Source of the DNA: Burkholderiales bacterium | GTDB taxonomy: Bacteria > Pseudomonadota > Gammaproteobacteria > Burkholderiales > Burkholderiaceae | Reading direction: 5' to 3' | Assembly (NCBI GenBank): GCA_903643055.1 | Contig: CAHJWV010000087.1 | Coordinates: 1 to 24,192 of the forward strand | DNA: 24,192 nucleotides | Shown: positions 23,304 through 24,192 of the stretch, one piece after another | How the letters are laid out: each line of letters opens with the position of its first letter | Position numbering within the stretch: the first letter of the stretch is position 1 | The notes under the pieces: generated by a model | What the model saw: only the letters and a program-made list of their open reading frames with translations | Told to the model about the DNA's origin: nothing | Databases searched by the model: none | Position numbers and translations under genes: made by a program

Positions 23304-23908
23304 TCAACGGTCCAGTGCTTTCAGCCGGTCGCATTGCGCCGCAATCTGGAGTTGGCTTCAAGATCCGCAAAGGTGAGGTTTTGCGGGTGATCGATCCCCA
23401 TGGAAAGCAGGTGTCTGACCTATTCGCCTTCAAGGATGGTGATTCGTCCAGCTGGCTTTCCTCCGGTAGATCGATTGACTATGGAAGCAAGATCTACTTC
23501 TCTACGGGGGATGTGCTGTATTCGAATGACAGCCGTCGAATGTTCACGCTGCTGGAAGATACCGTGGGCAGACATGACTTCTTGCTAGCGCCATGTAGTC
23601 AGGAAATGTTTGAAATCCTTTACAAGCATCGGGGCCATCATCCCAGCTGCTTCGAGAACCTGTACAAAAACTTCGCACCGTTCGGAATTCGGCCAGAGCA
23701 AATTGGGACAACCTTCAACATTTTCATGGATGTCGAAGTGTCTGCAGCTGGACAGGTCGAAGTCAAAGCGCCTCGTTCAAAAGCAGGCGACTATCTCGAG
23801 TTGCGCGCGGAAATGGACATGGTTTGTTCATTGACGGCGTGCTCAGCAGAAAACTCCAACAACGGTAGTTTCAAACCCATCGACTACGCGATCATTGGAG
23901 CCACTTAA
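23300..23908 (+). CDS. DUF1989 (urea carboxylase-associated) family protein
   Basis: This 202-residue protein is of the DUF1989 family. The start is GTG 23300, which overlaps the upstream stop as GTGA and has GGGAG about 8 bases before it. An in-frame GTG at 23273 is less likely. Motifs are RIAPQSGVGFKIRKGEVLRV (11-30), DPHGKQVSDLFAF (32-44), GRHDFLLAPCS (90-100), HPSCFENLYKNF (114-125), FNIFMDVEV (139-147), DYLELRAEMDMVCSLTACSA (164-183) and KPIDYAI. The conserved His and Cys residues suggest a metal site. Relatives include the carboxyguanidine deiminase subunits CgdA/CgdB of guanidine degradation. With the N-hydroxylase-like partner, a role on a guanidino or N-hydroxyguanidino compound is plausible but unproven. 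The gene is low in GC for this genome. Confidence 0.85.
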   Translation: MINGPVLSAGRIAPQSGVGFKIRKGEVLRVIDPHGKQVSDLFAFKDGDSSSWLSSGRSIDYGSKIYFSTGDVLYSNDSRRMFTLLEDTVGRHDFLLAPCSQEMFEILYKHRGHHPSCFENLYKNFAPFGIRPEQIGTTFNIFMDVEVSAAGQVEVKAPRSKAGDYLELRAEMDMVCSLTACSAENSNNGSFKPIDYAIIGAT

Positions 23909-24192
23909 GGAGAGAGAATTCCTCGACGCCCAGGCCTTGCAGCATACGGTTGCTATTCAGAACGGCACGATCAAACATTGGCTGTGCAGTCCCAGTTCGA
24001 CATGTCCAGCTGCCGTCTGAGCAGTTCGCATTCCAACCAATCGGTGCCGTCGAGCTTGGAAAGTCGGCAGCGCGACGCCGCTAAGCAGGTAGTCAAGCCA
24101 CCTTCCACCGATCCACCGTAAGCGGCTGGTCATCCCGGCTTGAATTGGCCGCACGCGTATGGACGATGGTGTCCACCAAACTTTTCGAGGTG
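23909..24192. other. Unassigned right end with orphan Shine-Dalgarno
   Basis: AAGGAG (23907-23912) overlaps the DUF1989 stop, but no ATG, GTG or TTG follows at ribosome distance. Beyond it neither strand shows a protein I recognise; a 65-codon minus-strand frame (23957-24154) is probably chance. The sequence may be what replaced a third cassette gene. Confidence 0.45.

Noticed and set aside
1..24192. CRISPR arrays, tRNA and rRNA genes
   Set aside because: No regularly spaced direct repeats, no tRNA-like cloverleaf with a TTCRANNC T-arm, and no rRNA core motifs were seen on reading both strands.

Overview
The window looks like chromosomal DNA of a Burkholderiales betaproteobacterium, probably from the Comamonadaceae or a related group. 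The grounds are high GC on the left (a hand count of 2881-2940 gives about 70%), two orphan Bug/TctC-type solute receptors beside a CaiB CoA-transferase, and a methyl-accepting chemotaxis protein N-terminus of a type I associate with this order. No rRNA, tRNA or CRISPR array was seen. The genus is inference.

Left part (1-7.5 kb), intact genes. An ArsR-type regulator overlaps an SRPBCC/AHSA1 gene, with a perfect inverted repeat lying across the regulator's start codon. Next come a LysR regulator and, convergent with it and overlapping it by 10 bp, a five-gene minus-strand operon. In transcription order this encodes an amidohydrolase, two Bug/TctC receptors, a CaiB/BaiF CoA-transferase and a short citrate-synthase-fold citryl-CoA-lyase-like enzyme. 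Together they suggest capture, hydrolysis, CoA activation and cleavage of a polycarboxylate or lactone whose identity cannot be read from sequence.

Middle part (8.1-13.6 kb), envelope genes of unknown role. A three-gene minus-strand operon is joined by ATGA and GTGA overlaps: a large Kelch-type beta-propeller protein with two membrane helices and a C-terminal beta-rich domain, a small exported protein and a one-pass membrane protein. Upstream of it are an exported protein and a lipoprotein that look like diverged paralogs.

Decay zone (13.6-18.2 kb). Broken genes are interspersed with intact ones: a chemotaxis-receptor N-terminus, a frameshifted gene of unknown family, an IS66 transposase remnant, a DUF72 gene with two nonsense codons and a frameshift, and an alcohol dehydrogenase N-terminus. 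An SDR oxidoreductase, a small membrane protein and a 70-residue disordered protein remain intact among them.

Right part (18.3-24.2 kb). A secreted DUF4142 protein is divergent from an exported fusion of a PQQ/sorbosone-type dehydrogenase and a PEBP (YbhB/YbcL) domain. Then come a degenerate histidine-kinase ATPase remnant, a ParE-type toxin with its ribbon-helix-helix antitoxin, and a lower-GC (about 47% at 23581-23640) two-gene cassette. The cassette encodes a YqcI/YcgG-family (GntA/DcsA-like) heme N-hydroxylase candidate translationally coupled to a DUF1989 protein. It ends in an orphan Shine-Dalgarno sequence and is the most interesting element of the window.
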